Shown here in pieces: positions 1 to 6,930 of a DNA stretch of 64,000 nucleotides (positions are counted from its first letter, which is position 1; each line of letters starts with the position of its first letter). The notes below the pieces were generated by a model. That model was not told where the DNA came from, made no database searches, and saw only the letters and a list, made by a program, of their open reading frames with translations. A program made the translations under genes and the position numbers. Source of the stretch: Nibribacter koreensis (GTDB lineage Bacteria > Bacteroidota > Bacteroidia > Cytophagales > Hymenobacteraceae); the NCBI RefSeq assembly GCF_039541795.1, contig NZ_BAABGX010000001.1, forward strand, positions 1,609,134 to 1,673,133, in the 5' to 3' direction.

Positions 1-648
1 CTGCCCAACATGCGCGAGCATTTGGTCCACCATTTTCCGCAACACCCGGGCAAGGTCATTTTAACCATCTTCACCAGCGCCAACTGCCTTTGGGCTTTTG
101 CCTTGATGGTGACCCTGTCCCTGGCAGGCTTTACCGTAGTACCGTTTCTGAGTCCCTACATGGTGGCCAACGTGGGGTTTGAAGAGGCCGAGCTCAGCTA
201 CATTTACCTGTTTGGCGGTCTGGCCACGGTAGTCACCTCCCAACTGGCCGGCAAGCTAGCTGATAAGTTTGGCAAGAAGCGAGTCTTCATGATGGCGGCC
301 TTGTTCTCAGTCATTCCTATTCTTATTGTCACCAACCTTCCCCAGGTGCCGCACTGGCAAGCCTTTGTGGTCACCACGTTGTTCTTCATTGTATTTGGGG
401 CGAGGTTTGTGCCGGCCATGTCCTTGATCACCTCCAGCGTGGAACCCAGGCTGCGGGGAAGTTTCATGAGCGTGAACTCTTCGGTGCAGCAGCTGGCCTC
501 TGGCCTGGCGGCCTTCCTGGCCGGCTTGATCATTACCAACGCTCCGGGCCAAGATGACTTGATTGGCTTCGGGAAGGTTGGTTTAATTGCTACCTTCTTC
601 ACGCTGGTGTCTATGTGGGTGGTGACCAAACTGAAAAAGGTGAGCTAG
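1..648 (+). CDS. MFS transporter, C-terminal part (5' end outside window)
   Basis: The reading frame is open from base 1, so the start lies before the window. The visible 215 residues contain about six hydrophobic segments, which fits transmembrane helices 7-12 of a major facilitator superfamily transporter. The loop GKLADKFGKKRV (around residue 85) matches the conserved G-x-L-A-D-x-x-G-x-K/R loop motif of the family. It is an inner-membrane secondary transporter; the part that would suggest the substrate is not visible, but many Bacteroidota proteins of this type are drug or sugar exporters. The gene ends in a basic tail (KLKKVS). It is convergent with the downstream lipase-like gene, with a 38-bp palindrome and a bidirectional terminator between them. 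Confidence 0.85.
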   Translation: MPNMREHLVHHFPQHPGKVILTIFTSANCLWAFALMVTLSLAGFTVVPFLSPYMVANVGFEEAELSYIYLFGGLATVVTSQLAGKLADKFGKKRVFMMAALFSVIPILIVTNLPQVPHWQAFVVTTLFFIVFGARFVPAMSLITSSVEPRLRGSFMSVNSSVQQLASGLAAFLAGLIITNAPGQDDLIGFGKVGLIATFFTLVSMWVVTKLKKVS

Positions 649-650
649 GC

Positions 651-688
651 CGTTTTTGGCTTATTTCATAGAAAACAGCCCAAAAACG
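651..688. repeat. 38-bp palindromic element, copy 1
   Basis: Imperfect copy of the window-wide palindrome, begins CGTTTTTGGC and ends CAAAAACG. It starts 2 bp after the MFS stop codon. Its right end (AAAACG) doubles as the A-tract in front of the terminator hairpin at 688-720. Confidence 0.9.
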
Positions 689-727
689 GAAGCGCCCGAT
701 GCAGAACATCGGGCGCTTCCGTTTTAT
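688..727. terminator. bidirectional intrinsic terminator
   Basis: A 13-bp perfect stem (GGAAGCGCCCGAT at 688-700 with its complement at 708-720) and 7-nt loop, followed by GTTTTAT on the plus strand and by GTTTTTGGG on the minus strand. It lies between two convergent genes and can serve both. Confidence 0.85.
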
Positions 728-740
728 AAATTCCTCTCTT

Positions 741-1961
741 CTATTGCTGCGTGTGGAATCCTTCAATCCAGGGAATCAAGTCTCTGATCATGGGTTCCAG
801 GCTAGTGAAATGCGTTCCGCCTTTAATGGGCACTAGTTTTAGGTTGGTGGCACCAGCGGCGTTCATGGCCGCATAGGTTTTCTCTGAGTTGTCAAAGGGC
901 ACCATGTTGTCTGCCGTGCCGTGGTAGAGGCGTGTAGGGCTCTTGGGCACGAAGTACTTGAGGCTGTTCCGCTTAAGAGCAGTTTTTAAGGTTTGTTCGC
1001 CATCGCCTTTCAATCCTGCCAGAAACTTTGGGTTGAACAGTTTAGCCGGATCAGTGGCCAGGGCTGGATTGATGGAACTGCTGCTTCGGGTGCCGTTCAA
1101 CAACTCCTGCAAGCGGCCGGCAAACGGCTCCTGAAAGAAATCAGTCATGGGGCGGTTCCAGTCATAGGTCACGTTGTACGCATGCAAGATAAACGCCAGG
1201 TTAGCCGGGTATTGGTATGACTCACCCGAGATCACCCGTGCCAGCATTCCCTCCAGATCATACCCACCGGCACCCGCACCAGAGGCAGTCACCGTTAATC
1301 CATGGCGGGGGTTCTCCTCTATTTCCTTCTGAGCCGCCAAGGTCACGTACCCGCCTTCAGAGTAGCCCGCCAGAAACAAATCCTGAGAAGCGTTGATGTT
1401 ATTCTTCTTGAAGAAACTCTTGGCGGCCTTGATCATGTCCACCACCGCCAAACCCGAGTGTTGCACATCATAGTAAGGATGGAAAATTTGCTTAGACACC
1501 ATGTAGCCCAGGTAGTCTGGCACCAAGGTTAGGTAGCCCGCCGCCGCAAAGACCTCAAACCCCGTCAAGGAGTTCAGGGAGAAGTTGCTAGGCGCGTACT
1601 GCTGGTCAAAGGTGGTACCGTGGTGGGCACTCAGAATGGGCGCCGCTTTGGTTATCTTCAAGGGCACCGTCACCAAGCCAGATGCTTTCACCTCCTGGCC
1701 TTTGTAGGTGGTCAAATAGGTAAGGCGGTACACGTCCACATCATACTTGACCAAAGCGGCCAGTTCTTTTTGGCCATTGTTGAGGGCTATCTGTTTAAGG
1801 CCCGCGGCGGTGACGGTGGTCAATTTCTCTGAAGAGACCAGCAGTTCTTTCTCGGGTGCAGGCGCAGCCGGTGCCTCGGGCATATCTGGCTCTTTGCAGG
1901 AGGCGGTGAAGCCAAACAAAGATGCCGCCAGCCACAGCGCATATATAGATTTAAGAATCAT
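741..1961 (-). CDS. alpha/beta-hydrolase lipoprotein, secretory-lipase-like
   Basis: 406 residues. The N-terminus is a lipoprotein signal with lipobox FTASC (Cys22), then a Pro/Ala/Glu-rich linker, so the enzyme is probably anchored in the outer membrane or periplasm. The alpha/beta-hydrolase core shows an HGTTFDQQ oxyanion-type segment (114-121), nucleophile elbow GYSEGG (199-204, Ser201), a likely acid in YHGTADNMVPF (Asp351) and a likely base in GGTHF (His384). This order fits the secretory lipase / prolyl-oligopeptidase-like esterases. Substrate is not predictable; an ester or peptide is likely. It is a single gene with its own terminator shared with the MFS gene. Confidence 0.85.
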   Translation of the reverse strand: MILKSIYALWLAASLFGFTASCKEPDMPEAPAAPAPEKELLVSSEKLTTVTAAGLKQIALNNGQKELAALVKYDVDVYRLTYLTTYKGQEVKASGLVTVPLKITKAAPILSAHHGTTFDQQYAPSNFSLNSLTGFEVFAAAGYLTLVPDYLGYMVSKQIFHPYYDVQHSGLAVVDMIKAAKSFFKKNNINASQDLFLAGYSEGGYVTLAAQKEIEENPRHGLTVTASGAGAGGYDLEGMLARVISGESYQYPANLAFILHAYNVTYDWNRPMTDFFQEPFAGRLQELLNGTRSSSSINPALATDPAKLFNPKFLAGLKGDGEQTLKTALKRNSLKYFVPKSPTRLYHGTADNMVPFDNSEKTYAAMNAAGATNLKLVPIKGGTHFTSLEPMIRDLIPWIEGFHTQQ

Positions 1962-2025
1962 GAAGTCTTTTGATTTGTCTTTTTAAAAGGCGTTTGCCCT
2001 TTGGATAGTTCCTTTGCTTGCCCCC

Positions 2026-2063
2026 CGTTTTTAGCCTATTTTACCAGAATCAAGCCAAAAACG
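2026..2063. repeat. 38-bp palindromic element, copy 2
   Basis: Begins CGTTTTTAGCC, ends CAAGCCAAAAACG, centre ACCAGA. It lies in the divergent gap between the lipase-like gene and thioredoxin, upstream of trxA. Confidence 0.85.
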
Positions 2064-2141
2064 AGGCTCAAAATACACCTTATTGACAAGCTAAATAGAC
2101 GCAACTCACGTATAGAGAATTTTACATCTGAGGAAGAAAAC

Positions 2142-2450
2142 ATGGCTAAGAAATCCTTCACTGAACTCATTAACAGCCCCGGCATGCCCGTCCTGGTAGA
2201 CTTTTACGCCGACTGGTGCGGACCCTGCAAAACCATGGCTCCCATCCTGCAACAGGTGGCTCAGCAGTACCAGGGTAAAATCAAGGTGATTAAAATAGAC
2301 GTAGACAAAAACCAGGCAGTAGCCCAACAATACAGCGTACAGGGCATCCCTACGCTCATCCTGTTCCATCAAGGCAAGTCGCTCTGGCGTCAATCCGGCG
2401 TGGTTCCAGCCCCGCAACTCAGCCAGATTGTGCAACAGCATTTGCCTTGA
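2142..2450 (+). CDS. trxA: thioredoxin
   Basis: 102 residues, the usual length of thioredoxin 1. The redox motif WCGPC is at 25-29 and the cis-proline of GIPT at Pro71; FYADWCGPCK and the C-terminal beta strand are canonical. It is a cytoplasmic disulfide reductant for ribonucleotide reductase, peroxiredoxins and similar partners, reduced by thioredoxin reductase (not in this window). The ATG at 2142 is chosen because it gives the family length and is preceded by AGGAAG at a suitable distance; the frame is open further upstream to 2001, but that stretch runs through a palindromic repeat. It stands alone, followed by a gene-free kilobase. Confidence 0.95.
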   Translation: MAKKSFTELINSPGMPVLVDFYADWCGPCKTMAPILQQVAQQYQGKIKVIKIDVDKNQAVAQQYSVQGIPTLILFHQGKSLWRQSGVVPAPQLSQIVQQHLP

Positions 2451-2633
2451 GAAAAGTGATTCAGTTAGCAGTGAACAGTAATCAGTCTGGGGTAGATTTA
2501 GTCTTTCAGAATGAAATGCGTGTTGGGATGAGGCTGGTGCCTAAGGAATTGTTAATCCCGGACATCGTAGTCCTTGGCGCAGACGCTCGTAGGTCCATTA
2601 GGACGCTACGAGGTCTATTGAGCGACGGCATTG

Positions 2634-2671
2634 CGTTTTCAGGCTGTTTTCTGGAAAAGACGCCGAAAACG
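2634..2671. repeat. 38-bp palindromic element, copy 3
   Basis: Begins CGTTTTCAGGCTG, centre CTGG, ends GCCGAAAACG. Compensated at one arm position (C in the left arm, G in the right). It lies in the gene-free region after trxA. Confidence 0.85.
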
Positions 2672-2680
2672 GCACTTATA

Positions 2681-2858
2681 ATTGTAGCGTCGTTCCGCAG
2701 AACAAAGGGCTCCCATGCAACGGGAACGCCTCTATAAATACAGGCTCTTCTCTTGGACATGAATAGATATAATTTAAGTTTCTGAGAACGGGGCTATCAG
2801 AGCTGGGTGGTTGATTGCTGCGTAGGACCACGTCGTGTCGGTGCCACGACGCTACAAT
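2681..2858. repeat. 178-bp segment bounded by 13-bp perfect inverted repeats
   Basis: ATTGTAGCGTCGT at 2681-2693 has its exact complement ACGACGCTACAAT at 2846-2858. The right end also holds a local hairpin (CGTCGTG...CACGACG, 2831-2850). No obvious target duplication is seen and no real coding frame lies inside. It could be a decayed miniature inverted-repeat element or simply related GACGCTAC motifs, which also occur near 2610. Confidence 0.45.
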
Positions 2859-2898
2859 CGGCAGACGGCCGCAGGCCTACGCCGGACCCGTGCCAGCA

Positions 2899-3273
2899 GA
2901 TAAACAGAACCGTGCCTTGGCACGAATGACTATGCAGCGACAGGGACGGACTTTACCTACAACTAACCCATATAACCAATAAGCCTACACAGCATTGGGA
3001 CCAGAACCAGTCTTGGTCCTGAGCGCCTCTGTTGTTTCGTCGCCTGAAAGGCGGGGCCAAAGGCCCAGAGTACAACAGCAGTGCGAAGGGCCAAAACGAG
3101 GCCCCGCGGCCGTGAGCGCTTGGCGGAGGAAATGCAACAAGCAAGGTGGTGAGCACCGGAACAAACGGCATTACCGAGGGAACAGCCAAATGCGTGCACT
3201 TAAGCAGTAGCAAGGGTATTTGTAGCTGGAGAAGCAGTCTTGATCGTTGGTGATAACACCAACAACGGCGGAG
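2899..3273 (+). repeat. structured multi-hairpin repeat element, copy A
   Basis: About 375 bp, homologous to an inverted copy at 24557-24920. In order: hairpin CGTGCC/GGCACG (2911-2924); stem GGACCA (2998-3003) with TGGTCC (3014-3019); CTGTTGT (3029-3035) pairing with ACAACAG (3072-3078) and enclosing two hairpins, CGCC/GGCG (3041-3053) and GGGCC/GGCCC (3054-3066); GGGCC/GGCCC again (3088-3104); and a final hairpin GTTGGTG-ATAA-CACCAAC (3246-3263). Stem sequences are identical or re-paired in the other copy while loops differ, as expected for a structured RNA or structured repeat. The frames open through it are not convincing genes: the two copies use unequal frames and carry indels. Orientation is by convention. 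Confidence 0.75.
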
Positions 3274-3362
3274 AGAACATCCTTGCTATAGAAAGAAAGA
3301 TCAGCTATGCGAGCGGACACAAGCGGACGCTTGCGCCATGGAAACCGCCACAAATAAAACCC

Positions 3363-3411
3363 GCTAGTCTGGAGACTCGCCGCACCCCACGTCACGGGTC
3401 TTAAGACTAGC
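3363..3411. repeat. inverted repeat GCTAGTCT...AGACTAGC
   Basis: GCTAGTCT at 3363-3370 and AGACTAGC at 3404-3411, each with a local palindrome (AGTCTGGAGACT and GTCTTAAGAC). It is non-coding, in the repeat-rich stretch between trxA and the sensor kinase. Function unknown. Confidence 0.4.
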
Positions 3412-3479
3412 GCCAGAGGTTAATTCAAAAAAACTCCTCCTGCAAAAGCAATCAACAATTATCAATCAGCCATCAAAAT

Positions 3480-3517
3480 CATTTTCCGCCTTATTCCCAG
3501 AAAACAAGCCAAAAACG
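3480..3517. repeat. 38-bp palindromic element, copy 4
   Basis: Degenerate left arm (CATTTTCCGCC), good right arm (AAGCCAAAAACG). It lies 6 bp beyond the stop codon of the sensor kinase. Confidence 0.8.
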
Positions 3518-3523
3518 AAAAAC

Positions 3524-4912
3524 CTATTCTTTCCCCTTCTCCACCAACAAAGGCAAGGTCAAAAAGAAAGTAGTCTGCGGGTGCGGCTTAGACGTGAAAT
3601 GCAGGTTGCCGCCATGCTGACGTACCATCTGCCGGGACAAGCTCAAGCCAATGCCAGACCCCTGCGGCTTGGTGGTATAGAACGGAATAAAAACATGGTC
3701 CTGGGCATCTGGCGCAATCCCTACGCCATTATCCACCACCTCTACCCGCACCAGATGCTCGGCTTTGGGGTCTTTCACGGCTCTCAGTAAAATACGGGGA
3801 TCTTCCATCTGAGCGCAGGAGTCCATGGCGTTCTTGAGGAGGTTCAAGAGCACTTGTTCCAGTTGCTCGGCATCGGCGTTGAGCCACAGAACCTCTTCTG
3901 GCAGCTGCATCAAGAACTGGATGTGCTGGTCTTTCATCTGGGCTTCTACCAACCTGGACACATGGTCGCAAAGCGCCTGGATGTTCAGCGGCGCCCGGCG
4001 CGGCGGCGGCACGCGGGTAAGGCGGCGGTAGTTTTCCACGAAGTGCTGAATGCCCCGGGTACGTTTCTCAATGGTGCGCAAGCCCAGTTGCAGGTCTTCC
4101 ATGGTGTCTACATCTAAGTGGCCCGCCTCTGCCACGGGGGTTAACTCTGACTGTACCAAGTCACTGATGGAAGACGTGAGCGAAATGATGGGCGTCACGG
4201 AGTTCATGATCTCATGTGTAAGCACATTGATGAGCTTCTTCCAGGCGTCCAGTTCCTGCGCCTCCATCTCTGAGCGGATGTTCTGGAAGGACATGATCCT
4301 GATCTCTTGGCCCTGCAAACGCAGGCTGGAGACTTGTACGGTGAGCAAGACCTCCTCGGTGAGTTGCTTGAGTTTGATGAGCTTGCCTTCCTGGGTAGGT
4401 TCGCCAAACGCAACTTCGGTCAGGTTAGGGTACAGCTTGGTGGCGGCGTTCAGGTTCTGGAGAAAAGGCAAATCCAGCAGCCGGTGGGCAGCCTTGTTCA
4501 TCAATTGAATTTGGCCCGTCTTGTCATAGGTGATGAGGCCAATGCGAAGGTGCTCCACTACTCCTTGCAGGTATTGGTGGTGCACTTCTTTCTCGGCCTT
4601 TATCTGCCTGAAGGACTCGGTGATGTCATTGAACATGCGGTGCAGCTCGCGGTACTGGGGCGGCGCGCCCTCCACGGCAAACCGCAGGGTAAAGTCAGAG
4701 TGCTTGATGGCCCCCAGAAACTTGAGCATGTCCTGGTGGGTGCGCTTAACGTACTGAATGAGCTCCAGGGCCATGGCTCCGGCAATGAAAAAAAGACAGC
4801 ACATGGAGATGTACCACTCATACCGCACGCCAATGTAAATAGCCAGAAACAGGGTAAAGGCCAGGCCGGCCACCCTAACCACCACCCGTACGTTAAATGG
4901 ATTAAAGTCCAT
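3524..4912 (-). CDS. two-helix membrane sensor histidine kinase, NtrY/NtrB-like
   Basis: 462 residues. Two transmembrane helices (about 14-29 and 35-52) with almost no periplasmic loop, a PAS-like region (about 113-215), then the kinase core. The H-box is LTHEIMNSVTP (His233), N-box LLNLLKNAMDS (Asn361), G1 DNGVGI (394-399), F-box FIPFYTTK and G2 GSGIGLS (418-424). It should autophosphorylate at His233 and pass the phosphate to the neighbouring sigma-54 activator. The start ATG overlaps the last 11 bp of that gene, so the two are translationally coupled. With so small an outside loop, it probably senses a membrane or cytoplasmic signal. The downstream permease gene, transcribed away from the pair, is a likely target. 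Confidence 0.92.
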   Translation of the reverse strand: MDFNPFNVRVVVRVAGLAFTLFLAIYIGVRYEWYISMCCLFFIAGAMALELIQYVKRTHQDMLKFLGAIKHSDFTLRFAVEGAPPQYRELHRMFNDITESFRQIKAEKEVHHQYLQGVVEHLRIGLITYDKTGQIQLMNKAAHRLLDLPFLQNLNAATKLYPNLTEVAFGEPTQEGKLIKLKQLTEEVLLTVQVSSLRLQGQEIRIMSFQNIRSEMEAQELDAWKKLINVLTHEIMNSVTPIISLTSSISDLVQSELTPVAEAGHLDVDTMEDLQLGLRTIEKRTRGIQHFVENYRRLTRVPPPRRAPLNIQALCDHVSRLVEAQMKDQHIQFLMQLPEEVLWLNADAEQLEQVLLNLLKNAMDSCAQMEDPRILLRAVKDPKAEHLVRVEVVDNGVGIAPDAQDHVFIPFYTTKPQGSGIGLSLSRQMVRQHGGNLHFTSKPHPQTTFFLTLPLLVEKGKE

Positions 4913-6281
4913 GCTTCTCTATTCTCCGGTACAAGGCGGTGCGCGTAATGCCTAGTTCTTTAGAAGCGTGGGTGATGTTACCATTGTTTTTAAGCAGGGC
5001 CTGTTGTACTAAGGTCTTCTCAACGTTGCCCAAAGTCTGGTCTTTGCTCAAGCCCACTTCCTCTAGTTCACTGGCGCTTTCTGAGAGGTAAATGTCTGAG
5101 GGTTGCAGGTTGCCGGTTTCGCACATGATCATGGCCCGCTCCATGGTGTGCTCCAGCTCACGTATGTTGCCGGGCCAGCTGTAGGCCATGAGTTTATGTA
5201 GCACCACTTTAGACAAGTGCACTTCGGGCTTTTGGTACTTTTTAGCGAAAACAGCCAAAAAACGCTCGGCTAACGGCTGAATGTCTTCTTTGCGCTCCCG
5301 CAAGGGTGGCAGTTGAATCTCAACGGTATTGATGCGGTAGAGCAGATCCTGCCGGAACTTACCCTGTTTCACCATCTCATAGAGCGGCATGTTGGTAGCC
5401 GAGATCAGCCTGACGTTCACTGCCTTGGGTTTATTGGAACCCACCGGCGTCACTACCCGGTTTTGTAAAACGGTCAGTAACTTGGCCTGCAAGGGCAAGG
5501 AGACGTTGCCTATCTCATCCAGAAACAGGGTTCCGCCAGAGGCTACCTCAAATCTACCAATACGGTCTTCTTTGGCGTCTGTGAACGCGCCTTTCACGTG
5601 CCCGAACAACTCACTTTCAAACAAGGTCTCCGTGACGGCGCCCAAATCTACTGGTATGAAGACTTCTCTGGCTCTTTTGGAAAGGCGATGCAAGAGCCGT
5701 GCGGCCACTTCCTTGCCCGTTCCGTTTTCGCCTAAGATTAGGACATTGGCGTCTGTGGCGGCTACTTTCTCCAGGGTCTGGTACACCTTCTGCATGGCCG
5801 GCGAGTTACCCACCAGCTCCACGCCTACTTGGTTCATGGCCTCATTGAGGTGCTGTTGTTTGCTGCGCAGGTGCGCCACCTCAGAGGTAGACTGGCTAAG
5901 TTTGCAGGCGGCGGTCAAGGTGGCCAGCAGCTTTTCATTGTGCCAGGGCTTGACCACAAAATCTGAGGCGCCCAGCTTTAGGGCCTGCACCGCCAGATCT
6001 ATGTCGCCGTAGGCGGTCATCATGACCACAATGGCCTGAGGGTCAATCTCCAGAATCTTTTGGAGCAGGTCCAGGCCTTCGCGGCTAGAGGTGGCCCCGG
6101 CAGTATAGTTCATGTCCAACAAGATGACGTCAAAAGACTCTTTCTTCAAAAGCTCTGGCAACCGCTCTGGGTGAATTTCTGTGCGCACCAGGGAAAAGTG
6201 CTGCTTTAAAAAGATGCGCCCGGCGGTGAGGATGTCTTCCTGGTCATCCACTATCAAGATACGGCAGTTGGTTTTGCTCAT
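4902..6281 (-). CDS. sigma-54-dependent response regulator, NtrC family
   Basis: 459 residues. Receiver domain with phospho-acceptor Asp56 (ILLDMNY) and conserved Lys111 (VVKPW). AAA+ domain with Walker A GENGTGKE (184-191), Walker B LFLDE (252-256) and a sigma-54 contact loop reading GAFTDA (231-236) instead of GAFTGA. Fis-type helix-turn-helix at the C-terminus (GNITHASKELGITRTALYRR). It activates sigma-54 RNA polymerase after phosphorylation by the adjacent kinase. The ATG at 6281 was chosen rather than the in-frame start at 6353 because the receiver domain begins there and because a sigma-54 promoter (6320-6334) lies upstream of it. Three phased sites at 6399-6458 are probable binding sites, suggesting autoregulation. 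Confidence 0.93.
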   Translation of the reverse strand: MSKTNCRILIVDDQEDILTAGRIFLKQHFSLVRTEIHPERLPELLKKESFDVILLDMNYTAGATSSREGLDLLQKILEIDPQAIVVMMTAYGDIDLAVQALKLGASDFVVKPWHNEKLLATLTAACKLSQSTSEVAHLRSKQQHLNEAMNQVGVELVGNSPAMQKVYQTLEKVAATDANVLILGENGTGKEVAARLLHRLSKRAREVFIPVDLGAVTETLFESELFGHVKGAFTDAKEDRIGRFEVASGGTLFLDEIGNVSLPLQAKLLTVLQNRVVTPVGSNKPKAVNVRLISATNMPLYEMVKQGKFRQDLLYRINTVEIQLPPLRERKEDIQPLAERFLAVFAKKYQKPEVHLSKVVLHKLMAYSWPGNIRELEHTMERAMIMCETGNLQPSDIYLSESASELEEVGLSKDQTLGNVEKTLVQQALLKNNGNITHASKELGITRTALYRRIEKHGL

Positions 6282-6319
6282 ACTAAGGTCAAAATGGAAC
6301 TCACTTGGGGGAACACAAG

Positions 6320-6334
6320 ACAAAGAAGGTGCCA
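6320..6334 (-). promoter_or_regulatory. sigma-54 (-24/-12) promoter of the kinase/regulator operon
   Basis: On the minus strand TGGCAC-CTTCT-TTGT matches the TGGCACG-N4-TTGC consensus with exact spacing; the only important mismatch is T for C at the -12 element. The start site would fall near 6309, giving a leader of about 28 nt before the ATG at 6281. The regulator is therefore probably sigma-54 controlled itself. Confidence 0.65.
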
Positions 6335-6398
6335 TACCAAGGCCAGGGTGCACAAAACAAGGCTATAGGCTGTTACTCAAGAGGTTACCAAACCTCAC

Positions 6399-6458
6399 TG
6401 TACGGTGGCTGTCTCTACTGTGTACGTTTTTAGACGAATAAATGTACGTTTTCGGACA
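6399..6458. promoter_or_regulatory. three phased operator-like sites (22-bp period)
   Basis: TGTACG occurs at 6399, 6421 and 6443, exactly 22 bp apart. The third unit is a near palindrome, TGTACGTTTTCGGACA (6443-6458); the others are weaker (TGTACGTTTTTAGACG, TGTACGGTGGCTGTCT). The spacing is about two DNA turns, so bound dimers would line up on one face. The sites lie 65-125 bp upstream of the sigma-54 promoter, the usual distance for an NtrC-type activator, and in the gap shared with the divergent permease. Confidence 0.6.
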
Positions 6459-6498
6459 GTTGATTGCAAAATACGCCTACCTCTATGGCAGATAATCC

Positions 6499-6714
6499 TT
6501 AAAACCAGCTCTTTACAAAGTTGGCATCTAGTTTGGGTATAGGTTTGCCAGAACCCACGTTTATGTCTTTCTTACAATTGCTTTTAGAACAACCCTTGCA
6601 TCTTACGTTTGCACAATTGAGGCAGCGTCCCCTGGAAATCAATGAATCTCCTTGTTTGCCATCTTGGGTACATACTGCCTCAGGCTCAAGGGTTTCGTTT
6701 AATAAAAGTACCAT
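6499..6714 (-). CDS. possible small cysteine-rich protein (doubtful)
   Basis: A 71-codon frame with six cysteines, five of them clustered as CLNCANVRCKGCSKSNC followed by lysines, which could bind zinc or an iron-sulfur cluster. There is no clear ribosome binding site, the family is not recognised, and the frame lies in a regulatory gap between divergent genes. Reported because the Cys spacing is unusual for random sequence; it may well be spurious. Confidence 0.2.
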   Translation of the reverse strand: MVLLLNETLEPEAVCTQDGKQGDSLISRGRCLNCANVRCKGCSKSNCKKDINVGSGKPIPKLDANFVKSWF

Positions 6715-6767
6715 GCCCGGCAGCGAAGAAGCTTCTGGAGAACGGACCTATGGTGCCACCTGATCTG

Positions 6768-6805
6768 CGTTTTTGGGTTATTTTACCCAAAACAGGTCAA
6801 AAACG
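6768..6805. repeat. 38-bp palindromic element, copy 5
   Basis: Begins CGTTTTTGGG, ends GGTCAAAAACG, centre ACCC. It is in the gap upstream of the permease gene. Confidence 0.85.
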
Positions 6806-6862
6806 GAAAAGCTGTCTTTGATGACAGACCATCCACAGCACGGACCACTAGCCATAAGCCTT

Positions 6863-6900
6863 GATTTTAGGCTATTTTTGAGAAATCAGCGCAAAAACAC
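6863..6900. repeat. 38-bp palindromic element, copy 6 (degenerate)
   Basis: GATTTTAGGC on the left and GCAAAAACAC on the right, same total length. It is 58 bp from the previous copy and 30 bp before the permease start, so this gap holds two copies. Confidence 0.6.
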
Positions 6901-6930
6901 TTGTTGCCTATAGCAGTATTCTACTAACCC

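Noticed and set aside
2447..2737. Open frame of 96 codons after trxA, plus strand
   Set aside because: It runs through palindromic copy 3 and an inverted repeat, has no recognisable domain and no plausible start context.
5231..5268. Palindrome-like stretch inside the sigma-54 activator gene (CGTTTTTTGGCTGTTTTC on the minus strand)
   Set aside because: One arm matches the element well, but the encoded FLAVFAKKYQKPEVHL is the normal family sequence at normal length, so the likeness is probably due to codon content, not an insertion.
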